Origin: Desulfovibrio sp. JC022 | GTDB taxonomy: Bacteria > Desulfobacterota > Desulfovibrionia > Desulfovibrionales > Desulfovibrionaceae | Direction: 5' to 3' | Assembly: GCF_010470665.1 (NCBI RefSeq) | Contig: NZ_VOPZ01000004.1 | Location: forward strand, 248,001-312,000 | DNA length: 64,000 nt | Shown here: piece by piece, positions 26,002-35,408 of the stretch | How the letters are laid out: each line of letters begins with the position of its first letter | Position numbering within the stretch: position 1 is the stretch's first letter | Notes under the pieces: generated by a model | Told to the model about the DNA's origin: nothing | The model's input: the letters and a program-made list of their open reading frames with translations, nothing else | Databases searched by the model: none | Position numbers and translations under genes: made by a program

Positions 26002-27135
26002 ATGAATAAAAACCCATTCATATTCAAACCTATTCCGGTGGAAAGTCCATTTTGTGACCGAATAGAAATTCTTCAGAAACTCAAAGAATATGCTCAAAAT
26101 GGTTCTGACATAGTATTAAGTTCTCCGCGGAGATACGGGAAAACATCTCTGGTACGAAGAGTTTTGCATCAATGCAGTGATGAATATTTGACTATATATG
26201 TGTCATTCGAAAAATTGGACTCTGAAAAAGACGTAGCGGCAAGAATAGCTCAAGGAATTTATGCTGCAATTTACGCAAGAGAATCGACATTTGAAAAAGC
26301 CATGCGCTGGGCAAAGAAAACCCTCACTTCATATTCACCAAGCATGCAGCTCAACCCTGACGGCACTCCCTCATTCTCAGCTATTCCGCAAGCTGGGATT
26401 GCAGGCAGGCAGCTTCTAGAGCAAGTCATGTCGGACTTGCAGACCATGGCTGAAAAAGTCGATAATCGCATAATTATCGCATTTGATGAATTTCAGGAAA
26501 TTACCCGTCTCAACGGCAGCGACGGCATTGAAGGCCTACTAAGAACTCAAATCCAATTTCAGGAATTCTCACACATTTTCATTGGAAGTCGACGAGCTGT
26601 ATTGAAAGAAATGTTTGAGGATCCCAAACGCTCTTTCTTCAAAAGTGCTATCATTAAAAGCCTGTCCCCGCTGCCAATTGAAGACCTGATTCAGTACTAC
26701 ATGGATCAATTTGCTTTAGCTGGGAAAAAGTGCCCCCGAACAATTGCTGAGCAACTGGCGACACTTTCTTACGGCTATGGTTTTTATGCCCAGCAATACG
26801 GCTATTTTGCTTTTAGCGTAACTGAGACGACTGTAGATCAAACGGCAGTCCTAGAAGCAACTGAAGCCGTGCTAGAACAAGCCAGTCCCGGCTTTGAAAT
26901 GCTTCTTACTACCCTGCCTGCAAATCAGATAAAACTCCTGAAGTCTCTAGCCGTTGAACCTACCCATCAATTGACGGCTGCTGACTATTGCCAACGTCAC
27001 GATTTGATCTCATCCAATGTCGCATACGCAAGAAAGGCATTGGTTGCCCAAGATTTGATTGAACAGGATGCTGACCACGATGGTCTTTGGCGTGTTGTGG
27101 ATCCAGTCATGAAAGCCTGGCTGAAACGCGAATAA
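26002..27135 (+). CDS. AAA-type P-loop ATPase of the archaeal-ATPase-like group
   Basis: A 377-residue protein with Walker A SSPRRYGKTSL (40-50), Walker B IIIAFDEFQEI near 156-166, and a GSRRAVLKEMF sensor region. The C-terminal 90 residues look like a winged helix (SSNVAYARKALVAQDLIEQD, then WRVVDPVMKAWLKRE). This layout matches the predicted ATPases of the PF01637 type often found near mobile DNA or nucleases, whose function is mostly unknown. The gene and its 200-bp leader are more AT-rich than the neighbours, and it stands alone between repeats and a structured sequence, suggesting horizontal acquisition. GGAG lies upstream of the ATG. Confidence 0.8.
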   Translation: MNKNPFIFKPIPVESPFCDRIEILQKLKEYAQNGSDIVLSSPRRYGKTSLVRRVLHQCSDEYLTIYVSFEKLDSEKDVAARIAQGIYAAIYARESTFEKAMRWAKKTLTSYSPSMQLNPDGTPSFSAIPQAGIAGRQLLEQVMSDLQTMAEKVDNRIIIAFDEFQEITRLNGSDGIEGLLRTQIQFQEFSHIFIGSRRAVLKEMFEDPKRSFFKSAIIKSLSPLPIEDLIQYYMDQFALAGKKCPRTIAEQLATLSYGYGFYAQQYGYFAFSVTETTVDQTAVLEATEAVLEQASPGFEMLLTTLPANQIKLLKSLAVEPTHQLTAADYCQRHDLISSNVAYARKALVAQDLIEQDADHDGLWRVVDPVMKAWLKRE

Positions 27136-27289
27136 GTCAGGTGTAGCGAGAGATACATACACAAATCATCGACACGTATTCCGTTGATTAAACTCCCAAA
27201 CCATTGCAGGGGATGCTGAAACTACTTCGAGAACAAATTATAGCGAACAGCCTTTGCCTTCCAAGCAGACTTCAATCTTCGCTTCGGAA

Positions 27290-27366
27290 AGACCAACAAC
27301 GCACAAAGATACTCATGAAGCTGATTCTGATTACTTAATAAATGAGTAATCAGGAGCTGTTGGTCT
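27290..27366. other. Nested inverted repeats downstream of the ATPase
   Basis: An outer stem AGACCAACA (27290-27298) / TGTTGGTCT (27358-27366) encloses AGCT...AGCT and CTGATTACT (27327-27335) / AGTAATCAG (27345-27353). No T-run follows on either strand, so it is not a standard terminator. It may be a structured RNA end or the scar of a mobile element. Confidence 0.5.
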
Positions 27367-27394
27367 AATTGATATTTAATAAGAATATGAGGAG

Positions 27395-28732
27395 CTACTG
27401 CTGCGAAGCCTCCGTTCGCTTGAGTTTCTCTCGCAGTGTCTTTCGGTTGATGCCCAGAATCTCGGCCGCACGGGTCTTATTGTTATTGGTCATGGCCAGT
27501 ACATTTTTGATGTGCTCACGCTCTACGTCCGCAAGTGAACGGTCCACCCGGCTGTCTACGGGGAGACTGAAACGCATGTTGGCAGGCAGATCATTCACCT
27601 CGATAGGATCGTGATCCACCATTACAACCAGCCTCTGAATAAGGTTTTCCAGCTCGCGGACGTTGCCGGGCCATGAATAGTTTCGCAGAGCCTGTAGAGC
27701 TTCATCAGTTATGCCCAGTGTGGGGCGTTGCATGGATTGGGAAAACTTGACCAGAAAATTGCTGACCAGAATAAGGATATCATCCCCTCGCTCGGCCAAT
27801 GAAGGCACCGGAACATCAACCACATTAAGACGGTAATAGAGATCTTCGCGGAAAGATCCGTCCACCACCAGCTGCTTCAGGTTCCTGTGGGTTGCAGCAA
27901 GAATGCGGGTATCAACAGTATGAACCACGCTTGATCCCACCTTACAGAATTCCTTTGACTGAAGCACGCGTAACAGCTTGGCCTGCATATTGGGGCTTGC
28001 ATCCCCTATCTCATCCAGAAAAACAGATCCACCATTGGCGACCTCAAAGAAACCGGCCCGCCCTTCCTTGGCTCCGGTAAACGCACCTTTTACGTGACCA
28101 AAAAGTTCACTCTCCACCAGAGAATCAGGAATTGCAGCGCAGTTAACCGGTACAAATGGTGCAGCTCTGCGGTCACTGTGGTAATGTACAGCACGGGCGA
28201 CAAGCTCCTTACCTGTACCGGAATCACCGGAAATCAGTACATTGGCATTGGTGGAAGCAGCCTTGCTGATACGGCGGAAAATCAGCTGCATTCCAGGCGA
28301 ACTACCAACTATTCCATAACTCTCTTCAGGGTTCTCAACAACTTTGACCGCCCGCCTGCGGAGGACTCTTTTTTCAATGCGGTCCATGGCTGTGAGCAAC
28401 TCTTCAGTTGTAAAAGGTTTGGGCAGGTATTCACCTGCACCGTCCTTGATGGCCTCAACAGCACCGGATATTGACGGATAGCCGGTGATCATCATTATTT
28501 CAACGTCGCGATGGTTCTCTCGTACGTGTCTGATGAGGTCCAGCCCGGTAGCTTGAGGCATTCGGAAATCTGTTATGACGATATCAATATCATATTCATC
28601 AAGCAGAGGCAGGGCCTCATCCACCCGCAGGCAGGTAAGCACTTCATATCCGCTTGATTCAAGATTGCGCTTGAGTACCTCCAGAGTACTCTTACTATCG
28701 TCAACTGCCAGAATTCTTATCTTTTCACTCAT
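27395..28732 (-). CDS. NtrC-family sigma-54-dependent response regulator
   Basis: A 445-residue activator of sigma-54 RNA polymerase. The receiver domain (1-120) has D10-D11 and phospho-acceptor D55 in ITDFRMP. The AAA+ domain has Walker A GDSGTGKE (169-176), the sigma-54 contact loop GAFTGA (216-221) and Walker [10 protein letters not shown]. The C-terminal Fis-type helix-turn-helix reads [21 protein letters not shown]. It is the last gene of the minus-strand operon, 2 bp after the PAS kinase that is its likely partner. As the operon has its own sigma-54 promoter at 35.4 kb, autoregulation is plausible. Confidence 0.95.
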   Translation of the reverse strand: MSEKIRILAVDDSKSTLEVLKRNLESSGYEVLTCLRVDEALPLLDEYDIDIVITDFRMPQATGLDLIRHVRENHRDVEIMMITGYPSISGAVEAIKDGAGEYLPKPFTTEELLTAMDRIEKRVLRRRAVKVVENPEESYGIVGSSPGMQLIFRRISKAASTNANVLISGDSGTGKELVARAVHYHSDRRAAPFVPVNCAAIPDSLVESELFGHVKGAFTGAKEGRAGFFEVANGGSVFLDEIGDASPNMQAKLLRVLQSKEFCKVGSSVVHTVDTRILAATHRNLKQLVVDGSFREDLYYRLNVVDVPVPSLAERGDDILILVSNFLVKFSQSMQRPTLGITDEALQALRNYSWPGNVRELENLIQRLVVMVDHDPIEVNDLPANMRFSLPVDSRVDRSLADVEREHIKNVLAMTNNNKTRAAEILGINRKTLREKLKRTEASQQ

Positions 28733-28734
28733 GT

Positions 28735-30243
28735 TTAGTCCGTCAAATTATTTATTGGCTGGTCGTTCTGTATACAGGGCAAAGCCACTTCAAAACGGGT
28801 TCCCTGGCCCGGTTCACTGTGAACCTGGATAAATCCGTTGTGTGCCTTCACAATGCCAAGGACCACTGAAAGCCCCAGCCCGGTCCCTTTGTCCACATCT
28901 TTTGTGGTGAAAAAAGGATTAAAAATCTGCTTCAGTTCCTCTGCCGCAATACCGGGACCGTTGTCTTGCACTACAATATAGGCATCATTTTTATTGTTTA
29001 GTGTTTTTATAGTCAGTTTTCCCCCGTCACCCATGGCCTGTATTGCATTGGCGGCCAAATTGACGATGACCTGCTTGATATGCTGCGGGTCAGCTGAGAC
29101 AAGTGGGAGATTATCATCAAACTTGCAGTTGATTTCAATATTGCTGCGTTTGGCGGCTGTCTCGGTTATGCGCAGAGCCTGCCCGATAGTTTCATTGAGA
29201 TTAGTGGGGATGAACTGCGGAGGCAACTGCCGGCTGAAGAACATTATTTTCTTGATAATTTCACGTGCATGCAGCGATGACTCAACTATGCTGTCCAGAT
29301 CCGAGCGGACCTGTTCCGGAAGCTCCGGTGTCTGTAGGGCAAGTTGAGAATAGCCTAAAATATTTGCCAGCGGCTCATTTATTTCATGAGCCACGCCGGC
29401 CGAAAACTGGCCGATTTTGGCCAATCGGTCCGCCTGACGCAACTGTTGCTCAAGTTCCTGCTTGGCAGACTTGATCTCCTTCTTGGCCACAATAATGGAT
29501 ACCTGTTGCGCAGCAGTGGTCAGCAGATCCTTTTCATCATCTATAAAGACAGACTCACCTTCACCCTGCTGGCCGTCGTTTTCCACGGCCACAGTTATAT
29601 TTCCGCGGATTTCCCGGCCTGATTCCACCGATTCAACCAGAATATTTTCAGTTTTGGTGAAACCGTCAGTCTCCCAGCTGAGACTCCCCACCCGCAACCG
29701 GACATGGGTCTTTCCGGGATTCTGAAATCCTGAAGGCAGCAGTTTGGTGATTCTTTCAAGGGTTTCCTTGAGCCCCAGCGTAACATCGCCGCCGAGCTTG
29801 CTTATCTCGAACAGGCAGTTAAGTTCTTTATTGCGCTCAATAAGGGTAAACCGTTCCCTGAGCAGACCTTTTTGCCTGAGCATATGAGTTGTAACATCCT
29901 GACCGACACAAAGAATACTTATGATATTGCCGTCGGAATCACTCAATGCCTTTAAGTTCCAATCAATATATACCTTATCCCCGTCACGGGAACGAAGATT
30001 ACCGGAAACTCTCGAAATTTCACGTTGTTCAGTCTTGCCAAGAATTTCTTTTCTGGCTTCATCACGCTGGTCCTCGGATATGAACGTTTCAAACCAGTCC
30101 TTTCCGGCCAGTTCCTTCATGGAATATCCGGTAAGTGATTCCAGCCGGGAATTACCGTGAATAATTCCGCCGTTCAAATCAAGGGTAACCACTATGCCGT
30201 GGCTGAGCTGCATTATGGTGTCGTAGTATTCCTGAAGATTCAT
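28735..30243 (-). CDS. PAS-domain sensor histidine kinase, cytoplasmic
   Basis: A 502-residue kinase without membrane segments. The PAS domain spans about 8-118 (GIIHGNSRLESLTGY, VYIDWNLKALSD). A poorly conserved GAF-like region follows (135-250), then the phospho-acceptor H286 in AGVAHEINEPLANIL, N box NLAANAIQAM, G1 DNGPGIAAEEL and G2 GTGLGLSVV. The kinase of an NtrC-like pair, it overlaps none but lies 2 bp before the regulator gene. A 120-bp gap with a hairpin separates it from the upstream membrane-protein gene. Confidence 0.93.
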   Translation of the reverse strand: MNLQEYYDTIMQLSHGIVVTLDLNGGIIHGNSRLESLTGYSMKELAGKDWFETFISEDQRDEARKEILGKTEQREISRVSGNLRSRDGDKVYIDWNLKALSDSDGNIISILCVGQDVTTHMLRQKGLLRERFTLIERNKELNCLFEISKLGGDVTLGLKETLERITKLLPSGFQNPGKTHVRLRVGSLSWETDGFTKTENILVESVESGREIRGNITVAVENDGQQGEGESVFIDDEKDLLTTAAQQVSIIVAKKEIKSAKQELEQQLRQADRLAKIGQFSAGVAHEINEPLANILGYSQLALQTPELPEQVRSDLDSIVESSLHAREIIKKIMFFSRQLPPQFIPTNLNETIGQALRITETAAKRSNIEINCKFDDNLPLVSADPQHIKQVIVNLAANAIQAMGDGGKLTIKTLNNKNDAYIVVQDNGPGIAAEELKQIFNPFFTTKDVDKGTGLGLSVVLGIVKAHNGFIQVHSEPGQGTRFEVALPCIQNDQPINNLTD

Positions 30244-30298
30244 ATTTACGTCCCCATTTTCAAGAATAAGGCGAATATTGATGGGAGTAAAGTGTGTA

Positions 30299-30334
30299 CG
30301 GACGATCCGGTACTGGAGGGAGCCGGATCGTCCG
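30299..30334. other. Intercistronic hairpin
   Basis: A perfect 12-bp stem CGGACGATCCGG/CCGGATCGTCCG (30299-30310 with 30323-30334) lies between the membrane-protein and kinase genes of one operon. No T-run follows on the minus strand, so it may be a processing or stabilising element that lowers expression of the downstream kinase and regulator. Confidence 0.6.
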
Positions 30335-30362
30335 CAGTTCTAAGGGAGGTACGTTTCGGTTG

Positions 30363-31049
30363 CTAATGACCGATATTGAGTCCCCATCCTTCGAATACGA
30401 ATAGGATGGCGAATCCGTACCACAAAGTGTAAACTACGTAGAAGACAAGTGAGAAGATGACCAGACCGAGCTTGTCCATTATTTTAAGCGGCTCGATTTC
30501 ATAGTAGTTGTATGCAGTTTCTACAGCTTTTTTCAGCACGGTTGATGTTACCTTGGCAATTTTAAACTCTTCCTGAGAGTTCAGGGATTTTTCCATCAGT
30601 CCGAGACTGGTCCACCAGTTGAATGTAGTCCTGCGAGCCTCAATACCGTATTTGGACTGAATATCTTCCGCCTTGTTGTGGTACATCAGTTCCGCGTCAT
30701 CCAGACTGCTGTTCAGCATGGCGGCAATGGGACCGCTTACTTCAAGATTGCTGCCGTTGAGACTGGTTTTTACGCCGGCCCGATGGAATAGCTTTTCGGA
30801 CTGTTCGGCCTGAATCTTTGAGCTGAACTTCAGGTTCAGGGTTACATCCTTGTTATTGAGTTCTTTTACTTCTTCCCGCAGGGGATCGATATAGTTTACC
30901 GACCCCTTGGAGATGGAGTTGTACATCGCATCCAGATAGGCCATGGAATTCTTGCCGTCAAAGATGGGCTGAAACATTACGATCAGTACCGCGAAGAAGA
31001 AGGCGAGCAGGGCCAGACCACCACTAAATTCTTTCCTGTTAACTATCAT
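30363..31049 (-). CDS. Small membrane protein linked to TauE/SafE permease
   Basis: A 228-residue protein with one helix near the N-terminus (LALLAFFFAVLIVMFQPIF), a large presumably periplasmic middle, and a C-terminal helix (LGLVIFSLVFYVVYTLWYGFAILFVF). I do not recognise a named family. The ATG lies 1 bp after the stop of the TauE/SafE gene with GGAG inside that gene, so the two are translationally linked and probably form one membrane complex, with this protein as an accessory periplasmic subunit. This is inference from context. Confidence 0.7.
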   Translation of the reverse strand: MIVNRKEFSGGLALLAFFFAVLIVMFQPIFDGKNSMAYLDAMYNSISKGSVNYIDPLREEVKELNNKDVTLNLKFSSKIQAEQSEKLFHRAGVKTSLNGSNLEVSGPIAAMLNSSLDDAELMYHNKAEDIQSKYGIEARRTTFNWWTSLGLMEKSLNSQEEFKIAKVTSTVLKKAVETAYNYYEIEPLKIMDKLGLVIFSLVFYVVYTLWYGFAILFVFEGWGLNIGH

Positions 31050-31050
31050 T

Positions 31051-32331
31051 TTAGTGCGCTCCTTCTACCTTGAGCTTTTTGATATTCTTGAGGAATGTTC
31101 CGATTACCCATACCGAAAATCCGCCGATGACCACGAAGAAGGCCCAGATACCAATAGTGTTTAGTATTTCACCCATTGCCGGGGAGATGGGAATGTAGCC
31201 CATTTCACCAAGCTTGCCGGGAAGTGCGAAAATACGGTTTACGAAACCGGCCAGTACAGCCATGGCGTAGAAGCCGCGTATGGTAACGCCGGGAACAACC
31301 TTGGTTACCAGTGCGCCGATCTGGATACCCAGCAAGGAGCCGAGCAGCATGCCCATGGCAAGAGTGTAGAAAATAAAGCCGTAGATTGCGTACTGGCTGA
31401 TTGATGCAAAGCCTGCGGTAAAAACAATCTGGAAGATGTCAGTACCAACAGTGGTCATGGAAGAAACGCCAAGTACGTATACAAAGATGGGGAAGGTCAG
31501 AAAGCCGCCGCCTACGCCCATGATACCTGCGGCCAGACCTACCAGCGCGCCGGAAAGAACCAGGAATATCCATGAGATCTGACGGCCGCCGGGGGTGAGG
31601 TCCTGATCAAACTTCACCATGGGCGGAAAGTTTATGGACTGTAATGACTTGCAGACGGAACCAAGCTCAGCACCTTCGCCGCCGCCATGGGCATCACCGC
31701 TGAAACCGGACTTGCGTGCTTTCAGGTAGTCATACATAGCGTAGGAACCGAGGAACCCGAGCATAAGTGAGTATACAGTGGTAATAAACGCGTCGGAAAG
31801 TACGGGGTTGATTTCGTACAGGACACGGTTGATTATACCACCCGCAGTGGCTCCCCCAATCGCTCCGATAAGAAATACGACTGCCAGCGGTACGGATACA
31901 TTACCCATTTTGCGATGAATAACGCTGCCCATGATCGCTTTGGCAAAAATATGGAACAGGTCTGTTCCCACTGCCAGGATACCTTTGATCCCTGCACTCA
32001 TCAGAGCGGGGGCGATAATGAATCCTCCGCCCGCGCCGATACAGCCTGTGATCAGCCCGGCCCCCATGCCGATGGCAATGGAAACCAAAAAGATTCCGAA
32101 GCTGTAGAAAGCAGGGCTGTACGATTTCTTGCCGCCGAGCAGATCCGGTAAAATCGGTGCAATGTCATCGGCGAAAGCTATACCGCCCAGAATAACGGGA
32201 ATGAGCATCAACCCCAGAACCATGCGCAGCTTTCTGCTGCCCATGATTGCCTTGGCGTTGTCTATTTCCCAGCGGGCCATATAACCGGCCCCGGCCATCA
32301 TAAATCTACCCCATTGATTGAAAAAACCCAT
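31051..32331 (-). CDS. TauE/SafE-family (TSUP) permease
   Basis: A 426-residue membrane protein with about eight helices in two repeats. Glycine-rich GCIGAGGGFIIAPALMSAGI (first half) and GIMGVGGGFLTFPIFVYVLG (second half) are the paired TSUP signatures. The family exports or imports sulfite, sulfoacetate and other organosulfur anions; a sulfur anion would suit a sulfate reducer. A 70-residue cytoplasmic loop lies between repeats. ATG 32331 is preferred to GTG 32343 because GAGG lies 6 nt upstream. It follows three receiver genes in a signal-transduction operon, so transport is probably coupled to sensing. Confidence 0.87.
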   Translation of the reverse strand: MGFFNQWGRFMMAGAGYMARWEIDNAKAIMGSRKLRMVLGLMLIPVILGGIAFADDIAPILPDLLGGKKSYSPAFYSFGIFLVSIAIGMGAGLITGCIGAGGGFIIAPALMSAGIKGILAVGTDLFHIFAKAIMGSVIHRKMGNVSVPLAVVFLIGAIGGATAGGIINRVLYEINPVLSDAFITTVYSLMLGFLGSYAMYDYLKARKSGFSGDAHGGGEGAELGSVCKSLQSINFPPMVKFDQDLTPGGRQISWIFLVLSGALVGLAAGIMGVGGGFLTFPIFVYVLGVSSMTTVGTDIFQIVFTAGFASISQYAIYGFIFYTLAMGMLLGSLLGIQIGALVTKVVPGVTIRGFYAMAVLAGFVNRIFALPGKLGEMGYIPISPAMGEILNTIGIWAFFVVIGGFSVWVIGTFLKNIKKLKVEGAH

Positions 32332-32384
32332 GGTTAGCCTCACATATTAAAATTGGTTGTTGTGCCTTCACCCCGGGCGGAAGT

Positions 32385-32777
32385 TCACTTTTCGCCGACC
32401 GGAGCAGTCTTCCTGCTTAGGGCCGCATTCGCAATTTTTTCCGTCAGTTCGCCCATATCAGCCGGTTTTGTCAGGTAACCATTTGCCCCCATTGAGAGGC
32501 AGGAAATCACCAGATCCGGGTTTATGTGAGCTGTGAGCATCAGGACCGCAATCTGCGGATACAGCGTTTTTATTTCTCCGAGGAGCCGGACTCCGTCCCT
32601 GCCGGGCATTTTGACATCCAGCAGAACAACATCCATCTCATCAAGCCTGAGTGTCTCCATGGCTTCACTCGCACACGAAGCCGTGCTGACATTCATCCCC
32701 CGTTTATTCAGCCTGCGGGCAAGAATACGGGAGAAATCCTTTTCATCGTCAACCAGAAGAATCTTTATCCCTTTCAC
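32385..32777 (-). CDS. Receiver-only response regulator (third of three)
   Basis: A 130-residue single receiver with acidic pair D10-D11, phospho-acceptor in LLDVKMPGRDG and lysine in LTKPADMG. There is no output domain. Its start overlaps the end of the preceding receiver gene by 29 bp, indicating coupled translation. Likely a phosphorelay intermediate or sink. Confidence 0.9.
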   Translation of the reverse strand: MKGIKILLVDDEKDFSRILARRLNKRGMNVSTASCASEAMETLRLDEMDVVLLDVKMPGRDGVRLLGEIKTLYPQIAVLMLTAHINPDLVISCLSMGANGYLTKPADMGELTEKIANAALSRKTAPVGEK

Positions 32778-33165
32778 TGGGAACCTCCTTCCGGGCGCAT
32801 ACCTGCTTTACTTTTTCAAGCAGCAGGTTGAAATCCACCGGCTTGGACAGATAATCCTCCGCTCCCAGTCTGATGCTTTCTGCAACGGCCTTTTCGCAGC
32901 CGTGGCCGGTGAGCATCAAAACAGGCAGTTTCGGGTCTAGCAGCCTGAAAATTTTTAAAATTTCTATTCCATCCATCCCCTCGAGTTTCAAATCAAGAAC
33001 GGCTGCGTCAATTTCTTTCTCGCGGAGCATCCTCACCGCATCTTCACCGCAGTAGGCAGTCTCGACGAGAATGCCCCGCCTGCTCATGCGTTTGCGCAGT
33101 ACTTCCGCAAAACCGACCTCATCGTCCACAATGAGCAGTCTTATTTGTTTGTTGCCGTCTTCCAT
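32749..33165 (-). CDS. Receiver-only response regulator (second of three)
   Basis: A 138-residue receiver with LLIVDDEVGF at the start, phospho-acceptor in VLDLKLEGMDG and lysine in LSKPVDFN. The usual MP after the acceptor Asp is replaced by LE, a change that could alter dephosphorylation or switching. There is no output domain. Confidence 0.88.
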   Translation of the reverse strand: MEDGNKQIRLLIVDDEVGFAEVLRKRMSRRGILVETAYCGEDAVRMLREKEIDAAVLDLKLEGMDGIEILKIFRLLDPKLPVLMLTGHGCEKAVAESIRLGAEDYLSKPVDFNLLLEKVKQVCARKEVPSERDKDSSG

Positions 33166-33195
33166 CTTGCACCCGTCAGGCCTTCATTGCCGGAA

Positions 33196-33627
33196 CTAAG
33201 CAATGCGATGAGTTATATCGTCGATTCTGGCCTTAACCTCTTCTTCCTCGTGATCATGAAAGAGTTTCACAGCTGCACGTATTTTTTCGATCAGATCATC
33301 GATGGAGCAGGGTTTCATCAGGTAGTCGAAAGCTCCGTTCTGCATACCTTCGATTGCTGATTCAACGGTGGCGTGTCCTGTGAGCATGATTACTTCCACC
33401 TTGGGATAATCTCTCTTGATCTCGCGCAACACTACCAGTCCGTCCTTTACAGGCATTTTGACATCAAGAATGACGACTTCAATTCCCGGATTCTCGCTCA
33501 GCAGGCGCAAAGCGGTATCTCCGTCAAAGGACTTATGTACCGTCATGTTTCTGCGTTCCAGCCTTTTAGACATTGCGTCAACGAAAGCTTGTTCATCGTC
33601 CACGAAGAGAATGGTTGCATCAATCAT
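33196..33627 (-). CDS. Receiver-only response regulator (first of three)
   Basis: A 143-residue receiver with ILFVDDEQAF, phospho-acceptor in ILDVKMPVKDG, switch Thr in LTGHAT and lysine in LMKPCS. A short charged C-terminal tail (HDHEEEEVKARID) has no recognisable output. It lies 2 bp downstream of the Cache histidine kinase gene and is that kinase's most likely direct partner. Confidence 0.9.
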   Translation of the reverse strand: MIDATILFVDDEQAFVDAMSKRLERRNMTVHKSFDGDTALRLLSENPGIEVVILDVKMPVKDGLVVLREIKRDYPKVEVIMLTGHATVESAIEGMQNGAFDYLMKPCSIDDLIEKIRAAVKLFHDHEEEEVKARIDDITHRIA

Positions 33628-33629
33628 GG

Positions 33630-35336
33630 TTAATCCTCCTTGGTTTGTTCCTGACCGCTGCCGGTTTCGGGCAGGGGCAGTCTGATATTGAACCGGGCTC
33701 CCATGCCCACTCCGCTCTCAACCTCTATATCCCCGTCCATCCGGTGGATCAGTCCGTAACAGATAGACAGTCCCAGACCGCTTCCTTTGCCTACCGGTTT
33801 GGTGGTAAAGAAGGGGTCAAAAATCCTGCTCAGATAGGCCTCGGGTATCCCGGGACCAGTGTCTGCTATCGAGATATGAGCCATCTCATCCCCGGCGTAA
33901 CAGCTGATCATCAGCTTGCCGCCGGTGCTTTCCATAGCCTGAATGGCGTTGTTGACCAGATTGAGAAAGACCTGCTGAAGTTCTGAAATTGAAGCCTTTA
34001 CCAGCGGCATGTTGCGGTCCAGATCCAGTGAAAGTTCAACCCTGGCGTAACGAGCCTGCTGCATTGATATTTCTACGACTTCTTCAATCAGTGCCGGTAG
34101 GGAAACTTCGGCAATTCTGGAGTCGGTCTGGCGTGCGAAACTCAGCAGCTTGTGGGTTATATTTTTGCAACGTCCACCCTGTGTCCGTACCTGTTCAAGT
34201 GCTCTGAAAATCTCCGGGTAGCAGGCCATGGAGCGGCCTTCATCTTCTAGCAGGTCACTGACCCAGCCGGCCTCTTCGATCATGATGGCCACCGGATTGT
34301 TGATTTCATGGGCAATGCCTGCAGCCAGTTCGCCAATTGAAGCAAGTTTGCCGGTTTCTACCATCTGGCGGTTCATCATTTCGCTTTCTTCGTCTATAGT
34401 TCGAAGCCTTATTATTAATTTTCTTGAAAGATATACGACCATTACAATGATGCCGAGTCCTCCGGTCAGGAATATCACCAGAGTAAAAAATTCACTGCGA
34501 ATCATGGCTGAAAAGGCATCGTTTGCATTTTGCTGATAGACCAGCTTCCAATCACCGTCCTTGAGCACAGAGGAAACAGTTATATATTTTTCATTGTCGC
34601 TACCTTCAGAGAGTTGGATAGTTACACTCTCGTTAAGGTTGGGACTTGAGATGGTTTCATAGGGTGTCAGCATCAGGTTGCTGTCTCTGTTGGCCGGCGG
34701 TCTGGTCTGGAAGATTCCATTTTTATTAAGAATGTATGCATATCCGGTCTTTCCTATCCGGATGTTCTCCACCAGATGCGTGAAAGCCAGAAAATCAATA
34801 GTTGCGCGCAGTGTCCATTCGCGTTCCCCGTCATCGCTGTTGATGGCGATGATGAAATGCGGAGACTGCCGCAGTCCCATGAAAACATCACTTATTCCGG
34901 AAACCTTGTTGCGGCTGTTAAGGTACCAGTCGGCATTGGAGTAATCTGCTCCGAGCAAATCAAAAGGCCCTGCGTAGGCAACCTGTCTGCCGCTTTTGTC
35001 AATTATTCCCAGATCCACAAAAATGCGCCCGTACTGCTGTTGCATTGACTTCAGTGTCCTTTCAAGGAACTGAGGTTCGCTTAGCTGGTCGTATGTGAAT
35101 GCACGGTTCAGGAACTGTATTTCGCCCTGTTTTTCGTGCAGGAAATTGTTCACGTTGTCTTTGTGCTTATCCACAACTTCGGCGAGGTGGGCATAAACCT
35201 TGGCCCGATAAATGGAACGGAACTGATCAAAGATTAACCCGCCCACAAGTATCAGCGGTGCAATGGAAACCGCAATTACGGTCAGCACGATCTTGCGGGA
35301 AAGCTTGTCGTAAGATGTTCTTTTTTCAGTCTGCAT
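33630..35336 (-). CDS. Membrane sensor histidine kinase with periplasmic Cache domain
   Basis: A 568-residue kinase. Helix 1 is at about 17-36, a dCache-type periplasmic domain spans about 40-275 (DWYLNSRNKVSGISDVFMG, GKTGYAYILNKNG), and helix 2 is at 283-304. The phospho-acceptor is H343 in AAGIAHEINNPVAI. N box NLVNNAIQAM, G1 DTGPGIPEAYL and G2 GSGLGLSIC are complete. It is the first gene of the operon controlled by the sigma-54 promoter at 35409-35424. The ligand is unknown; Cache domains usually bind small organic acids or amino acids. Confidence 0.93.
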   Translation of the reverse strand: MQTEKRTSYDKLSRKIVLTVIAVSIAPLILVGGLIFDQFRSIYRAKVYAHLAEVVDKHKDNVNNFLHEKQGEIQFLNRAFTYDQLSEPQFLERTLKSMQQQYGRIFVDLGIIDKSGRQVAYAGPFDLLGADYSNADWYLNSRNKVSGISDVFMGLRQSPHFIIAINSDDGEREWTLRATIDFLAFTHLVENIRIGKTGYAYILNKNGIFQTRPPANRDSNLMLTPYETISSPNLNESVTIQLSEGSDNEKYITVSSVLKDGDWKLVYQQNANDAFSAMIRSEFFTLVIFLTGGLGIIVMVVYLSRKLIIRLRTIDEESEMMNRQMVETGKLASIGELAAGIAHEINNPVAIMIEEAGWVSDLLEDEGRSMACYPEIFRALEQVRTQGGRCKNITHKLLSFARQTDSRIAEVSLPALIEEVVEISMQQARYARVELSLDLDRNMPLVKASISELQQVFLNLVNNAIQAMESTGGKLMISCYAGDEMAHISIADTGPGIPEAYLSRIFDPFFTTKPVGKGSGLGLSICYGLIHRMDGDIEVESGVGMGARFNIRLPLPETGSGQEQTKED

Positions 35337-35408
35337 ATATTTTTCCGCTTTGCTCTTTGCCTTGAGATTTTCGCCCCGTCTGAAACGGGTGGTCCTTAAT
35401 GCCCCTTG

